From NCBI GenBank assembly GCA_029263475.1, contig JAJCXK010000088.1, forward strand, positions 1 through 64,000: a stretch of 64,000 nucleotides of DNA. The letters run 5' to 3'. Under the pieces are notes generated by a model, which saw only the letters and a program-made list of their open reading frames with translations, was not told where the DNA came from and did not search any database. Origin of the DNA: Candidatus Nitrosopumilus sp. (GTDB lineage Archaea; Thermoproteota; Nitrososphaeria; Nitrososphaerales; Nitrosopumilaceae). Within the stretch, counting starts at the first letter, position 1. Each line of letters starts with the position of its first letter. The position numbers and the translations under genes are program-made. Below, piece by piece: positions 42,028-51,233 of the stretch.

Positions 42028-43338
42028 CTATTCTCCCATCTTCTCTAAAATTTCTGAAAATTTCCATGGACCGCATTGTGCATCTGGAGATTCGTTTCTT
42101 AGCAGTCCTTCCTTGTTTAGGATGTTTACGATATGTGCAGAAAAAGGCAATGCCCCAGTAGCTCCTGGTGAATTATAATTTAAAATATGAAATGACATCT
42201 CATCATTTTCCAAAATTACATCTGGTACAAATTTTCCATTCTCATTTATCACGGATGATCTTATTCCTGCAGTTCCCCTCCTAATGATTTTCTCTGCATC
42301 TATGCTGGGCAAGAATCTCTTTACTCTGTTGATCATTTTTGACTTTGAAATTGATGATTGTATCTCGTTAATAGCCAGCTCCTGAAATTGCCTGTCCATA
42401 ATTGTCTTTCTTGCACCCGAACCTAGCATTTCTAGAATCTTTGGCACAAATTCCTTGATGTTTTCTGATTTACTGTATCCGTACGGACTAAACACAGGAA
42501 CCGCGTTGGGTCCCACCTCACAGCTTCCGTCTACCCTGATAATCCAATGCGGATCTAAAAATGGATACTCTGGAAATTCAGGGACGGAATACACGCTTGT
42601 CTTTGTCAGATTGTTGTATTTTTTAGGGACTTTCCAATATTCTCCTCTAAAGTGCACATCCGTGAGATTTCTTGCGATTCCTGCTTCATGGGCAATATTT
42701 ATGGCTTCGCCTCCTGCGGCGTTGATCAGAAATTTTGTATGAAACTCACGACCATCGTTTAATGCAATGGACCACCTGTCATTTTCTTTTCTTATTTTAC
42801 TTGCCCTGGAATTTAACAGAAAACATGTGCCGTTTTCTTTACTGTCTTTCATTATGGAATCAGTAAGTATGGAATAGTTCGTTGAGGCATCTTTGTAAAC
42901 GTGTAGGGCGGCTTGGCATTTAATTTCGGGTTCTATCTTTTTCATTTCTTCACTGCTTATCAGCTTGATGTCGCTGTCACTCAGACCGTTTTGCTTTCCC
43001 CATCTGAGATATTTTTCAAGAACGCCGACGTCTTTTTGATCTAATGCAACTTCGATTACTCCGTCTTTTTTAAACGGCAAGTCTCTTAATCTTACATACT
43101 CTTCCCACATTTCGTATCCGTGGAACGCAGCTTTTGCAAACAACTTTTTCTTTTCGGGATTGTATAGATATGGGGCATGAACTTTCCCCGTGTTTCTTCC
43201 GCTTGTATGAAATGCCACTTTGCTAGCTTGCTCAATCACTGCTATCTTCATTGACTTGTTTAGAAACGACAGAAAGTATGAGATTGAAGTTCCAAGTATG
43301 CCTCCTCCGATTATCAATATGTCAAAATTATCCGTCAG
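42028..43338 (-). CDS. FAD-dependent oxidoreductase, L-2-hydroxyglutarate oxidase-like
   Basis: A flavoprotein of about 436 residues in the DAO superfamily. The FAD loop is IIGGGILGTS with the following acidic residue in IAVIEQ; HTSGRNTGKVHAPYLYNPEK resembles the LhgO N-terminal signature, and the end has INYNSPGATGALPFSAHIV. It may oxidise L-2-hydroxyglutarate to 2-oxoglutarate. The annotated TTG 43317 cuts the first beta strand; CTG 43338 (LTDNFDILIIGGG) restores it but is a rare start. The neighbouring 2-hydroxyacid dehydrogenase may be related in theme only. Confidence 0.8.
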   Translation of the reverse strand: MTDNFDILIIGGGILGTSISYFLSFLNKSMKIAVIEQASKVAFHTSGRNTGKVHAPYLYNPEKKKLFAKAAFHGYEMWEEYVRLRDLPFKKDGVIEVALDQKDVGVLEKYLRWGKQNGLSDSDIKLISSEEMKKIEPEIKCQAALHVYKDASTNYSILTDSIMKDSKENGTCFLLNSRASKIRKENDRWSIALNDGREFHTKFLINAAGGEAINIAHEAGIARNLTDVHFRGEYWKVPKKYNNLTKTSVYSVPEFPEYPFLDPHWIIRVDGSCEVGPNAVPVFSPYGYSKSENIKEFVPKILEMLGSGARKTIMDRQFQELAINEIQSSISKSKMINRVKRFLPSIDAEKIIRRGTAGIRSSVINENGKFVPDVILENDEMSFHILNYNSPGATGALPFSAHIVNILNKEGLLRNESPDAQCGPWKFSEILEKMGE

Positions 43339-43426
43339 TTGATTTCACTCTTAATTCATCTTGGTTGATAATAAATTACATTTGTCACAATCAAGATTAA
43401 TATCTGATAAAATTTCAACTCTACAC

Positions 43427-43708
43427 ATGCTACCAGACAAGTGCTCTGTAACTGAGGAAGGAAAGCAGTGTGTAAATCCCCCCGAGTTCATTGTATCTAT
43501 TGTTTCGGATAATGACGAATACATGGTGGGATTGACGTGCCAAAAACATAAGCGTATAGTGTCTGGAAAAATTGGAATTTTGCAAAATGAGGGCAAAATG
43601 CATGATGGAAAAGTCAGTTTTTCGCCTGTAAAAGCAGTTGGAACTGATTGTGTGCATGGAGATGCTGATGACTTTGTGCAAATAGATATGACTCATCCAA
43701 AAAACTGA
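43427..43708 (+). CDS. Cys-containing hypothetical protein (93 aa)
   Basis: From ATG 43427 the frame reads MLPDKCSVTEEGKQCVNPPE, then a strand-rich middle DEYMVGLTCQKHKRIVSGKI. Three cysteines and a Cys-x-x-His pair suggest metal binding. It is divergent from the flavoprotein gene; the two starts are about 90 nt apart. The next gene follows 23 nt later. No family recognised. Confidence 0.6.
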   Translation: MLPDKCSVTEEGKQCVNPPEFIVSIVSDNDEYMVGLTCQKHKRIVSGKIGILQNEGKMHDGKVSFSPVKAVGTDCVHGDADDFVQIDMTHPKN

Positions 43709-43731
43709 AATATTTTTAATTTTGACTATCT

Positions 43732-44109
43732 ATGTTGCTTTTTGAAATATTGTCAGATTTGGTTAAGATTGATGACGTGTTACTTATCATAAAAAATGAC
43801 GCTGCTATAAGTGAGATCAGAAGTAACTCTATGAATATCCGACAAAAAGAAAAGTGGATAACAATTGGTGACAATGACGGTCCTGGACACATGCATATCA
43901 ATTCTGAATTAATTCGGTCTGCCGAATTTGTCCGAGAACAAAAACTGGAACGCGTAAGCTTTAGCATCAGATTCTATGATAAAGATGACAACCGGATTCT
44001 TGCCACGTTTTTTACAAAAATGTATGACGAAGATAAAAAACTGATTCCTTCAAGAAAAGTGGTCTATGATCAGCTGAGCGAAAAGCATGGTTCTAAAATT
44101 CAATTTTAA
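43732..44109 (+). CDS. Hypothetical protein, possible ChuX/HutX-like fold
   Basis: A 125-residue protein. The middle part KWITIGDNDGPGHMHINSEL followed by RSAEFVREQKLERVSFSIRF recalls the repeat unit of ChuX/HutX heme-utilisation proteins, but the match is by pattern only. The N-terminal helix and C-terminal tail (SRKVVYDQLSEKHG) add little. It follows the 93-aa gene closely. Heme binding would need testing; no ligand is obvious beyond the GHMH histidines. Confidence 0.55.
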   Translation: MLLFEILSDLVKIDDVLLIIKNDAAISEIRSNSMNIRQKEKWITIGDNDGPGHMHINSELIRSAEFVREQKLERVSFSIRFYDKDDNRILATFFTKMYDEDKKLIPSRKVVYDQLSEKHGSKIQF

Positions 44110-44145
44110 AAAAAACCCTATCTGAAAAAGATAAGGAGAAAAATA

Positions 44146-44235
44146 TTATTCTTCAGATTCTTTCTCTTTCTTCTCTTTTTCAGATTGTAGTTTAGCTAAT
44201 TCTAATTCTTCGTTAGTATGTTTGAACTTCTTCAT
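44146..44235 (-). CDS. Tiny charged protein (29 aa)
   Basis: The frame reads MKKFKHTNEELELAKLQSEK followed by EKKEKESEE. It is almost all Lys/Glu with no hydrophobic core, so it may be a helical partner peptide. ATG and stop are clear and the gene sits alone between convergent-facing neighbours. Its composition alone does not prove translation. Confidence 0.4.
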   Translation of the reverse strand: MKKFKHTNEELELAKLQSEKEKKEKESEE

Positions 44236-44304
44236 TGTGACTTTAGTTTGCTATTTAGATATAAAAACTGCACATTTTACAGATTCGTGGATTATGCGTG
44301 GAAA

Positions 44305-45273
44305 TCAGTATCCTACTGAATATGCAGGTTTTTTGTCATTCATGCCAAGATTCAAATTTTTTACGGTAATCTCGGCCATTTTTCTTCTTGTTTCTTCTGT
44401 GGAGCTACCTATGTGCGGTGCCAGTATCACGTTTGGCAGTTTGACCAGTGGATGATTGTTCTTAATCGGTTCTGTCTCAAATACGTCCAATCCTGCTCCC
44501 GAGATCATCTTTTTCTTTAACGCTTCAACAAGATCCTTCTCGTTGATCACTTTCCCCCTTGACGTGTTTATCAGATACGCCGATTTTTTCATCTTTTTAA
44601 AAACCTTCATCCCAAACATCCTGTCTGTCTCTGTGGAATGGGGCACGTGAATGGAAATAAAGTCACTTTGTGAAATCAATTTTTCAAACGACACGTATTG
44701 TGCATTTAGAATTTTCTCCTTGGTCTTTGAAACATGTTTTCTGTTGTGATATGCAATTTTCATATCGAATGCCTTTGCTCTCTTGGCAAGCATCTCTCCA
44801 ATCCTGCCCAATCCCAAAATCCCAAGGGTCTTGTCCTTGAGGTCTACTCCCACGTAGTCAAATGCACCATACACTTCTTTCCATTTTCCGTTACGGACTA
44901 TCCTGTCCCCTTCTGAGACCCTTCTTGAAATGTCAAGCAGTAATGAGAATGCCAGATTGGCTGTGGCATCAGTTAGTACTTCTGGAGTATATCCCACACG
45001 TATTTTCTTTTTCTTGGCATGTTCTGTGTCTATGTGATCAAAACCTACGCTATAGGTGCTTATCACTTTGAGATTTTTGGCAGATTCCATTTCTTCCTTG
45101 CCTATTTTGTCGTATGGAAAACATATGAGCCCGTCTATCTCTTTGATCTTTGAATGCAACTTGGTCTGTGGAATTGGGATTTTTCCAGAATGAACTTCAA
45201 CATGATATCTTTTTCTTAGCTGTTCCAGTGCAAAGTCGTGCAAAGCCCTTGTAAGAAACACCTTCTTTTTCAT
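44305..45273 (-). CDS. D-isomer-specific 2-hydroxyacid dehydrogenase
   Basis: A 322-residue NAD(P)-dependent enzyme of the glyoxylate/hydroxypyruvate reductase or phosphoglycerate-dehydrogenase-like group. The nucleotide loop is LGILGLGRIGEMLAKRAKAF (about 145-165). The catalytic Arg (NTSRGKVINE), Glu (FETEP) and His (APHIGSSTEETR) are present in order. ATG 45273 (MKKKVFLTRALHD) is the family-like start. It may reduce glyoxylate or hydroxypyruvate; the exact substrate is open. It overlaps nothing and diverges from the zinc-ribbon gene. Confidence 0.9.
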   Translation of the reverse strand: MKKKVFLTRALHDFALEQLRKRYHVEVHSGKIPIPQTKLHSKIKEIDGLICFPYDKIGKEEMESAKNLKVISTYSVGFDHIDTEHAKKKKIRVGYTPEVLTDATANLAFSLLLDISRRVSEGDRIVRNGKWKEVYGAFDYVGVDLKDKTLGILGLGRIGEMLAKRAKAFDMKIAYHNRKHVSKTKEKILNAQYVSFEKLISQSDFISIHVPHSTETDRMFGMKVFKKMKKSAYLINTSRGKVINEKDLVEALKKKMISGAGLDVFETEPIKNNHPLVKLPNVILAPHIGSSTEETRRKMAEITVKNLNLGMNDKKPAYSVGY

Positions 45274-45325
45274 CACTCTTTTGATTCTTCTCAAACCATT
45301 TATACGATTTCTTTGTAAATTCTTC

Positions 45326-45472
45326 ATGTCTGCTGAAACTCAAGATGAAGAAGAATTTGCCATTTGCGTGGAATGTGGTAACTCCATTGAAAAATGCGGT
45401 TGCGTGTGTCCATACTGCGGTGAGCGTGACAAGTGTGAATGTGCCTTGTTTGATGCAGCTACTGGCGGTTAG
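45326..45472 (+). CDS. Small zinc-binding protein (48 aa)
   Basis: ATG 45326 starts MSAETQDEEEFAICVECGNS, then CGCVCPYCGERDKCECALF. Nine cysteines lie in 35 residues in CxxC, CxC and CxxC spacings, enough for two zinc sites or one larger cluster. The head is acidic. It precedes korA by 49 nt and diverges from the dehydrogenase. A ferredoxin-like iron-sulfur role is less likely because the spacing is irregular. Confidence 0.65.
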   Translation: MSAETQDEEEFAICVECGNSIEKCGCVCPYCGERDKCECALFDAATGG

Positions 45473-45521
45473 GCGAAATTAACCATAATACTATTAACAT
45501 TCAGGAGACGTGTAATTTCTT

Positions 45522-47432
45522 ATGAGTTCTGTTGATTTTACTTGGCTAATAGGTGGTCCGCAAGGAAGCGGGGTAGAATCTGGTGCCAACATATTCTCAA
45601 AGGTTTGCGCGGAGATGGGCTATCAAGTATTTGGGAAAAGAGAATTCTATTCTAACATAAAGGGGGAGCACAGTTATTTCACGGTCAGGGTTGCAAATAA
45701 GAAAATTCATTCAAACGTAAATGATGTCACGTTGATGACGTCATTTGACGCTGAAACCATCTTTCGTCACTATGACGAGGTAATGTATGGCGGGGGAATC
45801 ATCTATGATTCTGATCTGGAGGATACAAAAACTGATTCTGTACGAACGCTTGACGCCCCGTTCAAGGAAAGACTACACAAAGAGCTGGAATCAAAAAACA
45901 AGCCGTTTACAATTACTGGGGTTTTGGACATTGCAAAAGAGAACGGCGTCAAGCTGTTTCCTGTATCTTTCAAGTCCATTCTTGAGGTCCTTTCAGAAGA
46001 AACAGACAATCCCCGTCTAAAGGGACTGGTCAGGATGTTCAATGTGATTGGAGTGTCACTGTCTTTGGGACTGGTCAAGATGCCTCCTGACACGTTGCAA
46101 AAGACAATAGGATCAATATTCTCAAGAAAGCCTGAGGTTGCAAAAATCAACCAGCAGACTGCAAACTATTCTTACAATTACGCCACTGCAAAATTTGAGA
46201 TCTTTAACTATGCATTACCCAGAACAGAAAAAGAACCTGAGACCCTCCTGGTGCAAGGGTTCCATGGAACTGCACTGGGGAAAATTGCATGTGGCTGCAG
46301 GTTCCAGCCATACTATCCAATCACTCCTGCATCTGATGAATCCGTTTTCCTTGAAACGAATGAGATCCTGGATGTTATAGGTGAACGTCCAGGATCCGTT
46401 GCAGTTATTCAGACAGAAGATGAAATTTGCGCGATGGGGATGACTATTGGAGGGGCATTGACTGGAACCCGTTCTTCCACATGTACATCTGGTCCTGGAT
46501 TTGCCTTGATGACTGAGATGCTGGGATGGGCCGGGATGAACGAAGTACCTGTGGTCATTACCAATTATCAGCGAAGCGGACCGTCAACGGGTCTTCCTAC
46601 AAGACATGGTCAGGATGATCTGCTTTTCTCTGTACATGCGGGACATGGAGACTTTCCAAAAATTGTTTATGCCTCTGGAGAAATTGAAGAGAGCTTCTAT
46701 GATACGGGCAACTGCTTTAACTATGCTGATGTCTTCCAGGTCCCTGTAATCCACATGATGGACAAGTTTCATGCAAGCTCAGTTATCACATGCAAGAGGT
46801 TTGATCCTCAGAAAATATCTGTCAACAGGGGCAAGCTCTTGGAAAAAGTAGATGATGATTACAGGCGATTTGAATTTACTGATGATGGGATATCTCCACG
46901 TTCCAGACTGGGGATGGATAATGGAATATTTTGGAATACTGGTGACGAGTCTGATGAAACAGGTCACATTACCGAAGATCCAATTCTACGCGTTAAGATG
47001 ATGGACAAGCGAATGTCCCGTCTGGATCTGATTCTAAAGAGCATTCCAAAGGTGGAGCAGGCTATATCTTTTGGAGTCGAGGAGTATTCCATTATCTCAT
47101 GGGGTTCCACCATCGGTCCAGTTCTTGATGCGATTGATCTGCTTAAAAAAGAAGGAATCTCGATTGGACTGGTTCAGTTGAAGCTGCTGCATCCTTTTCC
47201 AAGCGAATACGTCTCTTCGCTGCTAAAAGATGCCACTACCATAATTGACATTGAGGCAAATCATTCTGGACAGATGGGAAAACTGTTTAAGCAAAATGTG
47301 GGACGCGATATAGACTACTTCATCTTAAAATACAGTGGTCGTGCGATGACTTGTACTGAAGTTTATGATTCACTTAAGAAAATTGTTCAGAAAAAAGCAG
47401 ACAAAAGAGAGGTTCTAATGCATGGCGCTTAA
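45522..47432 (+). CDS. korA: 2-oxoacid:ferredoxin oxidoreductase, gamma-alpha fusion subunit
   Basis: A 636-residue subunit of the two-subunit type. Residues 1-190 are the gamma domain ([20 protein letters not shown]), fused to the alpha domain. The alpha signature is [13 protein letters not shown] (about 265-277), followed by [17 protein letters not shown] and a C-terminal [11 protein letters not shown]. With KorB it decarboxylates 2-oxoacids to acyl-CoA and reduces ferredoxin. The exact substrate, 2-oxoglutarate or pyruvate, is not fixed by these motifs; the symbol is by convention. Confidence 0.93.
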   Translation: MSSVDFTWLIGGPQGSGVESGANIFSKVCAEMGYQVFGKREFYSNIKGEHSYFTVRVANKKIHSNVNDVTLMTSFDAETIFRHYDEVMYGGGIIYDSDLEDTKTDSVRTLDAPFKERLHKELESKNKPFTITGVLDIAKENGVKLFPVSFKSILEVLSEETDNPRLKGLVRMFNVIGVSLSLGLVKMPPDTLQKTIGSIFSRKPEVAKINQQTANYSYNYATAKFEIFNYALPRTEKEPETLLVQGFHGTALGKIACGCRFQPYYPITPASDESVFLETNEILDVIGERPGSVAVIQTEDEICAMGMTIGGALTGTRSSTCTSGPGFALMTEMLGWAGMNEVPVVITNYQRSGPSTGLPTRHGQDDLLFSVHAGHGDFPKIVYASGEIEESFYDTGNCFNYADVFQVPVIHMMDKFHASSVITCKRFDPQKISVNRGKLLEKVDDDYRRFEFTDDGISPRSRLGMDNGIFWNTGDESDETGHITEDPILRVKMMDKRMSRLDLILKSIPKVEQAISFGVEEYSIISWGSTIGPVLDAIDLLKKEGISIGLVQLKLLHPFPSEYVSSLLKDATTIIDIEANHSGQMGKLFKQNVGRDIDYFILKYSGRAMTCTEVYDSLKKIVQKKADKREVLMHGA

Positions 47433-48384
47433 GCTGGCTGACTACAAAACAGACGTCCATAACGATTGGTGTCCTGGTTGCGGGGATTTTGGAATAGTCA
47501 ACGCGATTCAGATGGCATTAGCTGAGATGGGAATACAGCGAGACAAGGCCGCAATGTTTTCCGGCATTGGATGTTCTGGCAAGACTTCTCATTACATCAA
47601 TACGTACGGCGTGCACACGTTACACGGAAGGGTTTTGACATTTGCGCAAGGGGCAAAGATCGCAAATCCTAACCTAACTGTGGTTGCAGTAGGTGGCGAT
47701 GGAGACGGATTAGGAATTGGTGCCGGTCATTTTGTTGCAGCTGGGCGAAGAAATGTGGATATGACTTACATAATTTTTGACAATGGTGTGTATGGTTTGA
47801 CAAAGGGACAGGCCTCTCCTACCTTGAAGCTTGGAGAGAAGACAAAATCGCTGCCCTCTCCAAACACTAATTCCAACGTCAATCCCATCGGATTGGCAAT
47901 TGCAAGCGGCTTCACATTTGTGGCTCGTGGCTATTCTTATGATGTCCGACATCTAAAAGACCTGATTGTACAGGCAGTTCAGCACAAGGGTCTGTCGTTT
48001 CTTGATGTCCTGCAACCTTGTCCTACGTACAATGATCTTAACACACGTGACTGGTATGCTGGAACTGATCTGGTTGACGAGGCGCAAAAACGCCACTCTA
48101 GAATCTACAAACTGGAAGATCAAGGATTCGAACCCGTGGTACACTATAATTCCGAAGTTGAAGTTAACGAGAAGCTGTCTCAGGCATTGATTAAATCCCT
48201 TGAATGGGGAAATAAAATTCCTACTGGCGTCTTTTACAAGAATGGTCTTGTCTCTCCTTACACTGAAAGACTGAAAGATAAAATTCCAAACTACCTGGAA
48301 AATCCTCCTGCAAAACAAAATATCTCAAAAAACGGTCAGTCAAATACTGACATCTCAAAGATATTGGATTCTCTTGAAGTATAG
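47422..48384 (+). CDS. korB: 2-oxoacid:ferredoxin oxidoreductase, beta subunit
   Basis: A 320-residue TPP-binding subunit. It has [15 protein letters not shown] (about 13-27), the TPP/magnesium motif [21 protein letters not shown] with [15 protein letters not shown], and the CxxC-type cysteines for the single 4Fe-4S cluster ([20 protein letters not shown]). It overlaps korA by 11 bases, so subunits are made in step. Confidence 0.95.
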   Translation: MALKLADYKTDVHNDWCPGCGDFGIVNAIQMALAEMGIQRDKAAMFSGIGCSGKTSHYINTYGVHTLHGRVLTFAQGAKIANPNLTVVAVGGDGDGLGIGAGHFVAAGRRNVDMTYIIFDNGVYGLTKGQASPTLKLGEKTKSLPSPNTNSNVNPIGLAIASGFTFVARGYSYDVRHLKDLIVQAVQHKGLSFLDVLQPCPTYNDLNTRDWYAGTDLVDEAQKRHSRIYKLEDQGFEPVVHYNSEVEVNEKLSQALIKSLEWGNKIPTGVFYKNGLVSPYTERLKDKIPNYLENPPAKQNISKNGQSNTDISKILDSLEV

Positions 48385-48403
48385 GTTCTGCATCTATTGT
48401 GTA

Positions 48404-48538
48404 TCATACTGGGGGATCTATGATTATCCTGATTGGTTTATTCAAAGATATTTTTGGCTCGCCTACAAAAACCCAAACGCCTTGAACCATATCCGTCATT
48501 TTCCCATTCTTGTCGTCGTAATTGGCATGGCAAGTCAT
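48404..48538 (-). CDS. Possible small protein (44 aa)
   Basis: A minus-strand frame reading MTCHANYDDKNGKMTDMVQG and WVFVGEPKISLNKPIRIII fills the gap after korB. It has an ATG and stop but no supporting motif. I include it because the composition is protein-like and the region is otherwise empty. Translation is unproven. Confidence 0.3.
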   Translation of the reverse strand: MTCHANYDDKNGKMTDMVQGVWVFVGEPKISLNKPIRIIIDPPV

Positions 48539-48667
48539 ACTTGGTCTCTGAAAACTAACTCACTACAAACATTGTAGGGACAAGAAATTGGTTTATTGAT
48601 GTGTGGAAATGAATGGAATAAAAACAAGATGAACTATGCGTATTGTTTAATCTACCATGAAAATGTT

Positions 48668-49201
48668 TTACGTGTTTTCTTTCCAAATGTCTCCAAGAAA
48701 CGTGTATCTCTTGTTTTTTGATGAAGCTGTGTTCAGACGCCATCTTATTGAATGCGAATCGAACTTGTATACTATCTCGGAAATATCCGATGGTGTTTTT
48801 TTAGGATCCAGGTGATATGGCAACAGTTCCAAAACAAAATCAATTTTTTCCAACGCGTTATCAAACCATTGCTTGTCTTCGATGTCAATGGTGAAAATTA
48901 TTCTTGGATTTCCTGAAAAATTTATTCTGATTTTTAAGGCATTTCCGCTTCCTCTTCTTCTTTTCATTTCTTTGAATACTGCCTTGATTTTTTCCCAACG
49001 CTTGAAACCAAACCACTGGAAAAATTCTTCATTAAACTGAAGGGGAATGTCAATATCCAGAAAACTCACAAATCTTTCGTCATCTTGCTCAATCTCGTCC
49101 TGAATGATGGTAAAATGAGAATTTAGGAATCCGTATATCACTTCGATTTCCCATGGTGAAATTCCATAATATCGTAATGTCGTCTTGACGTTTTCTGACA
49201 A
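48668..49201 (-). CDS. Hypothetical protein (177 aa)
   Basis: A soluble protein with N-terminal helix (WEIEVIYGFLNSHFTIIQDE), Phe/Trp-rich middle (EEFFQWFGFKRWEKIKAVFK) and strand-like C-terminal half (IRINFSGNPRIIFTIDIED). No cysteines, no membrane segment and no known motif are seen. It stands alone on the minus strand between korB and the next plus-strand gene. I cannot assign a function. Confidence 0.65.
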   Translation of the reverse strand: MSENVKTTLRYYGISPWEIEVIYGFLNSHFTIIQDEIEQDDERFVSFLDIDIPLQFNEEFFQWFGFKRWEKIKAVFKEMKRRRGSGNALKIRINFSGNPRIIFTIDIEDKQWFDNALEKIDFVLELLPYHLDPKKTPSDISEIVYKFDSHSIRWRLNTASSKNKRYTFLGDIWKENT

Positions 49202-49281
49202 TGTTTTGAGTTCTCGAAAATTATAATTAAATCTTCAAATCCTGCCTGACTGGTCCAAATCTGTCTTAAAATTAAAATTAC

Positions 49282-49635
49282 ATGGGGATTATTGCTATTT
49301 CAGACATGAAAAAAGAATTTGTAGTAAAAAGCATCGATTCGGCTCCTGATGGTGCGCCATATGTGGTCGTCTCACTGTCATCAATCAAGGATCTCAAGGA
49401 AGGCAATCAAAACCCGCCTGCTCCATTTGGAAGCCCAAAGGTAATGGGCTTTTCAAACATGAATGACATGATGAAGGATCTAAACAAGATGATGTCTGGA
49501 ATGGGTGGTGGAATGGGAATGCAGTCCGGAGTCACTCAACTAAAGCTTGAGATGCACGAGTACAAGGAGATGGGCCTTTCAGTTGGGGATAAGGTCTTTT
49601 TGGAATTGAGTAAGGCTGAAAGCCTTGGTGTCTAG
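49282..49635 (+). CDS. Hypothetical protein with Met/Gly-rich loop (117 aa)
   Basis: A beta-looking start (FVVKSIDSAPDGAPYVVVSL) is followed by a low-complexity Met/Gly stretch NDMMKDLNKMMSGMGGGMGM (about 65-90) and a C-terminal strand segment (KLEMHEYKEMGLSVGDKVFL). The methionine-rich loop could be flexible or bind metal. The end is two bases from the convergent gene at 49638. No family recognised. Confidence 0.65.
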   Translation: MGIIAISDMKKEFVVKSIDSAPDGAPYVVVSLSSIKDLKEGNQNPPAPFGSPKVMGFSNMNDMMKDLNKMMSGMGGGMGMQSGVTQLKLEMHEYKEMGLSVGDKVFLELSKAESLGV

Positions 49636-49637
49636 AC

Positions 49638-50207
49638 TTACCAGATTGTGTTGAAATATTTCCAACCATAAAATGCAGCGATAGTTCCTATTACGAATAG
49701 CATTGGTTTCCATGCAAATACCGGAATGCTTGGAGTTGCAAGCTTTACCTTGTAGTTGTCCGCAATGGCTTTGACATTTTTCTTAATCTTGTCGTGCCAA
49801 ATGTTGTAATCAACCTGATATTTTTTCAAGATTTCTTCCACCTCGTATACTACCGGTGTCCTTTGTGAAAACAAGTGTTGCAGGTAATCCCTTGAGACTT
49901 CTACTTCTGCATGAATTCCTATCATACCTTTTTTCAGATCAACCATCCTGACATGCATTTCCCATGGTTTTTTTAGTTTCAAATTAAGGCCACTTCCAAT
50001 TTGATCCGGTTGCTTGTGCTCTAGCTTTACTTTGGTAAATCCCTCTGCTGCAAAAATTTTTGTCAGCTCATCAAAGTTCTTTTTTACCACTATGTGGAGC
50101 TGCTCTACTCCGTCTTTACTGTCAACGTTGATTCTGTGTTTGATCCCGTCAAAGAATGAGACTGTCTTGGGATAAGTGGTGAGATACTCCATTAATTTTT
50201 TCATCAA
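49638..50207 (-). CDS. Tail-anchored protein of unknown function
   Basis: A 189-residue protein with a soluble N-terminal part (strands IKHRINVDSKDGVEQLHIVV and MHVRMVDLKKGMIGIHAEVE, then helices) and a C-terminal membrane helix (about 168-185, MLFVIGTIAAFYGWKYF). The helix at the end makes it a probable tail-anchored cytosolic protein. It is downstream of cofE with a 25-nt gap. Confidence 0.65.
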   Translation of the reverse strand: MMKKLMEYLTTYPKTVSFFDGIKHRINVDSKDGVEQLHIVVKKNFDELTKIFAAEGFTKVKLEHKQPDQIGSGLNLKLKKPWEMHVRMVDLKKGMIGIHAEVEVSRDYLQHLFSQRTPVVYEVEEILKKYQVDYNIWHDKIKKNVKAIADNYKVKLATPSIPVFAWKPMLFVIGTIAAFYGWKYFNTIW

Positions 50208-50232
50208 ATTCCTCTATTTAAAGCAGAACCGA

Positions 50233-51015
50233 CTAGTCTTCGAGTTTCAAAGAATTTGACAATCCCCTTACGTACACGCACTGATCGGGTGATATGGCCA
50301 TTTCTGAAGGGCTGATTTTTCTGTCAGTAAGTCTTGCATCTGAATTTCTCACTATTGCGAACGGTTTGGATTCTGCTCCTTCTCCCATCTTGTGATTTGC
50401 TATCGTTGCAAGGTTGTCAACTACTGCTTGAAATGTGACCTTTAGCGGATTGCCATCCAGATCCTCCTTTGCTCTCATGTCCAAAACCGGTTCAATCCCT
50501 GCACATGATATTGCAACACCTGACGTACCGATTCTGGCAGGCATCAGCCTGCTATCGACCAAAATTATTCCCACATGGATAAAAAACTTCAAGAAAATCT
50601 TTCTTCGAATTTCCTCTGCCATGAGATATGGTGATGTAGGATACAAAATCGCCTTGCCTTTTTTTGCATTTGATTTATCGATTCCCGCATTTGGTGCCAT
50701 GATGTTGTTTGATGAGGTGATAATGAATCCTCCAATACCTCCAAAAATTTTGTCAGACTCTCTGATTATGATTTCTGCAATTTCAGGCTTTAATCGAAAC
50801 TCCTTTGAAACCTCAATGCCTTTTTTTGAGGCTCTGACGTTTTCAAGATCTATGATTCTTCCTTGCGAGTTTGAGATGTACTTCGTTGAGATGACCAATA
50901 CGTCTCCCTCTATCAATTCAGAATGATTTTTTTCTAAAGTTTTTAACAATGTCTCAAACACATCAAATTCCTTTTCCATTCTTTCTGCCAGCAGGGGCAA
51001 AACCGTTAACTGCAC
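50233..51015 (-). CDS. cofE: Coenzyme F420-0:L-glutamate ligase
   Basis: A 260-residue CofE that adds glutamates to F420-0 using GTP. It has GDVLVISTKYISNSQGR near the start, then GGIGGFIITSSNNIMAPNAGI and GIILVDSRLMPARIGTSGVA, all family signatures. The C-terminal GPDQCVYVRG-like end is also typical. It implies F420 synthesis in this organism. It diverges from leuC over 218 nt that hold promoters for both. Confidence 0.92.
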   Translation of the reverse strand: MQLTVLPLLAERMEKEFDVFETLLKTLEKNHSELIEGDVLVISTKYISNSQGRIIDLENVRASKKGIEVSKEFRLKPEIAEIIIRESDKIFGGIGGFIITSSNNIMAPNAGIDKSNAKKGKAILYPTSPYLMAEEIRRKIFLKFFIHVGIILVDSRLMPARIGTSGVAISCAGIEPVLDMRAKEDLDGNPLKVTFQAVVDNLATIANHKMGEGAESKPFAIVRNSDARLTDRKISPSEMAISPDQCVYVRGLSNSLKLED

Positions 51016-51233
51016 AATATTGTGAGCATTTTTTGCTTTTTTACTGTTCTGAAATTGTATCTCTCAAATTCCAATGTGATTGATTTTTCACAAAATGTAT
51101 GATGATGGTATCTTATTGCCAGATAATGAGATTCATCCAACAGGCACATTTTTTTATTGATTTCACATGTTGGTTCTGAATCCTGAAGGTGATTCTGAAA
51201 AGCTTTTAATCTGCATGAACAACTTTTTTGATT

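Noticed and set aside
51016-51233. Riboswitch or leader RNA before leuC
   Set aside because: No stem structure or leader peptide is visible; the gap fits two divergent promoters.
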